A stretch of 32,199 bases of DNA from Actinomycetota bacterium (GTDB lineage: Bacteria; Actinomycetota; Actinomycetes; S36-B12): the NCBI GenBank assembly GCA_947449035.1, contig CANFQC010000028.1, forward strand, positions 1-32,199, written 5' to 3'. Shown one piece after another: positions 31,619 to 32,199 of the stretch; position 1 is the stretch's first letter; every line of letters starts with the position of its first letter. A program made the position numbers and the translations under genes. The notes below the pieces were generated by a model. It saw nothing but the letters and a program-made list of their open reading frames with translations, had not been told where the DNA came from and did no database searches.

Positions 31619-32199
31619 GCCGACACCTTTCGATTGTGTGCTCGGTTAACGGGAATTACGGCGGTGCAGACACCATCGCCATGCGCGAGAGTGGCTAGTC
31701 GGAGGACGTGAGTGCCGAGTGCCTCACTCAGGGCGGCGGTTTCGGCTTCGCAGATGGCAGGGAATTCAGTGGCAGCATCGACTACTGGGCAGTGGTGCTG
31801 GCATAACTGCACGGTGGGTCCGTGGTCATCCTCGATGGTTGCCGCGTAGCCGGCCTCGGTGAGATTGGCGGCCAGGGTGTCGACAGATGCCTCAGCGGTG
31901 ATACCGAGGCTGGCGACGAGTCGATCGGCTCTTTCACGGGCGAAGGCAGCGACCGCGTCAGGCCCGGAGGTGCGATCGAGGAACCTCAGAACCTCGATGG
32001 CGAGTGACGCTGAATCATCGGACAAGGCGGCTCTGCCGGATGGCGTGAGGCTGTACACCAAGCTGGGTCGTCCGCGTCGGGGTGCAGGAGCCGGGCCAAA
32101 GGGCGCGCGCTCTGTCGCGAGGACGAAATCCGCCTCGGCCAGGGCGGCCAAGGGGCGCCGGATACCCGCGGCGGTCATTCCCAGCCTCACACCGAGTTC
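31615..32199 (-). CDS. sufR: SufR-like Fe-S-sensing repressor (5' end beyond the window)
   Basis: SufR represses the suf operon when it holds an Fe-S cluster and releases it when Fe-S supply falls. About 194 C-terminal codons are seen; the frame is open through 32199, so the first part of the winged helix is outside. The visible part has [12 protein letters not shown] (wing) and the cluster motif [22 protein letters not shown] with three cysteines in the SufR arrangement. A start at 32190 is possible but would lack the recognition region. It heads the operon, overlapping sufB by 4 bp. Its own operator is outside the window. Confidence 0.92.
   Translation of the reverse strand, partial: ELGVRLGMTAAGIRRPLAALAEADFVLATERAPFGPAPAPRRGRPSLVYSLTPSGRAALSDDSASLAIEVLRFLDRTSGPDAVAAFARERADRLVASLGITAEASVDTLAANLTEAGYAATIEDDHGPTVQLCQHHCPVVDAATEFPAICEAETAALSEALGTHVLRLATLAHGDGVCTAVIPVNRAHNRKVSA

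Noticed and set aside
1-32199. CRISPR arrays, tRNA or rRNA genes, insertion sequences, prophage or toxin-antitoxin genes
   Set aside because: I looked for spaced repeats, transposase or integrase motifs and tRNA-like folds and saw none; composition appears even throughout.

Overview
This 32.2 kb window comes from a chromosome of an actinobacterium (Actinomycetota). G+C is roughly 60% by eye. The evidence is RbpA, a Rv1828/GarA/GcvH neighbourhood laid out as in Mycobacterium tuberculosis, an InhA-type enoyl reductase beside FabG, an ACT-ACT-HAD phosphoserine phosphatase, and a sufR-B-D-C-S-U-T operon. The genus cannot be fixed from the window. There is no rRNA, tRNA, insertion sequence, prophage or CRISPR array. 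Coding density is very high, with many 1-8 bp overlaps between consecutive genes.

Layout. (1) 1-2.2 kb, plus strand: the 3' part of lnt, then a polyprenol-phosphate mannosyltransferase and fxsA, meeting rbpA tail to tail at a shared hairpin. (2) 2.3-11.7 kb, minus strand: rbpA, then gcvP behind a tandem glycine riboswitch, the MerR gene resR, a bifunctional-nuclease-family protein, the MerR gene ftsR, garA, gcvH, a CDP-alcohol phosphatidyltransferase, an unknown membrane protein, a TSUP permease and an ABC ATPase. This is the mycobacterial gcvB-to-pgsA2 block joined to the Rv3041c/serB2 pair. (3) 11.7-17.1 kb: serB (plus) converges on fabG-fabI-sixA (minus). Dodecin (minus) is divergent from DUF3099-SURF1-SDR (plus). 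(4) 17.0-32.2 kb: an unbroken minus-strand run of 14 genes, sufR-B-D-Rieske-C-S-U-T, then an ABC-F ATPase, an enoyl-CoA hydratase-like protein, an ABC exporter and a complete ole set, oleA-oleBC-oleD.

The ole genes are the most distinctive metabolic content. OleA condenses two acyl-CoAs, OleD reduces the beta-keto acid, the OleC half closes a beta-lactone and the OleB half decarboxylates it to a long-chain cis-olefin. All four activities are present on three genes, with hydrolase and ligase fused. The cluster sits directly behind an ABC exporter and downstream of the Fe-S assembly operon, which is an unusual linkage.

At the regulatory level, a TAGNNT -10-like box recurs 4-9 bp before start codons (ppm1, serB, the ABC gene, SURF1, the ABC-F gene). 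In four places the TAG of that box is the stop codon of the upstream gene, suggesting promoters built into stop codons and several leaderless mRNAs. I see no wholly unknown multi-gene system. The best novelty candidates are the ole operon context, the stop-codon promoters, an SDR that has lost its YxxxK motif, and repeated GAGGG boxes on the resR promoter.
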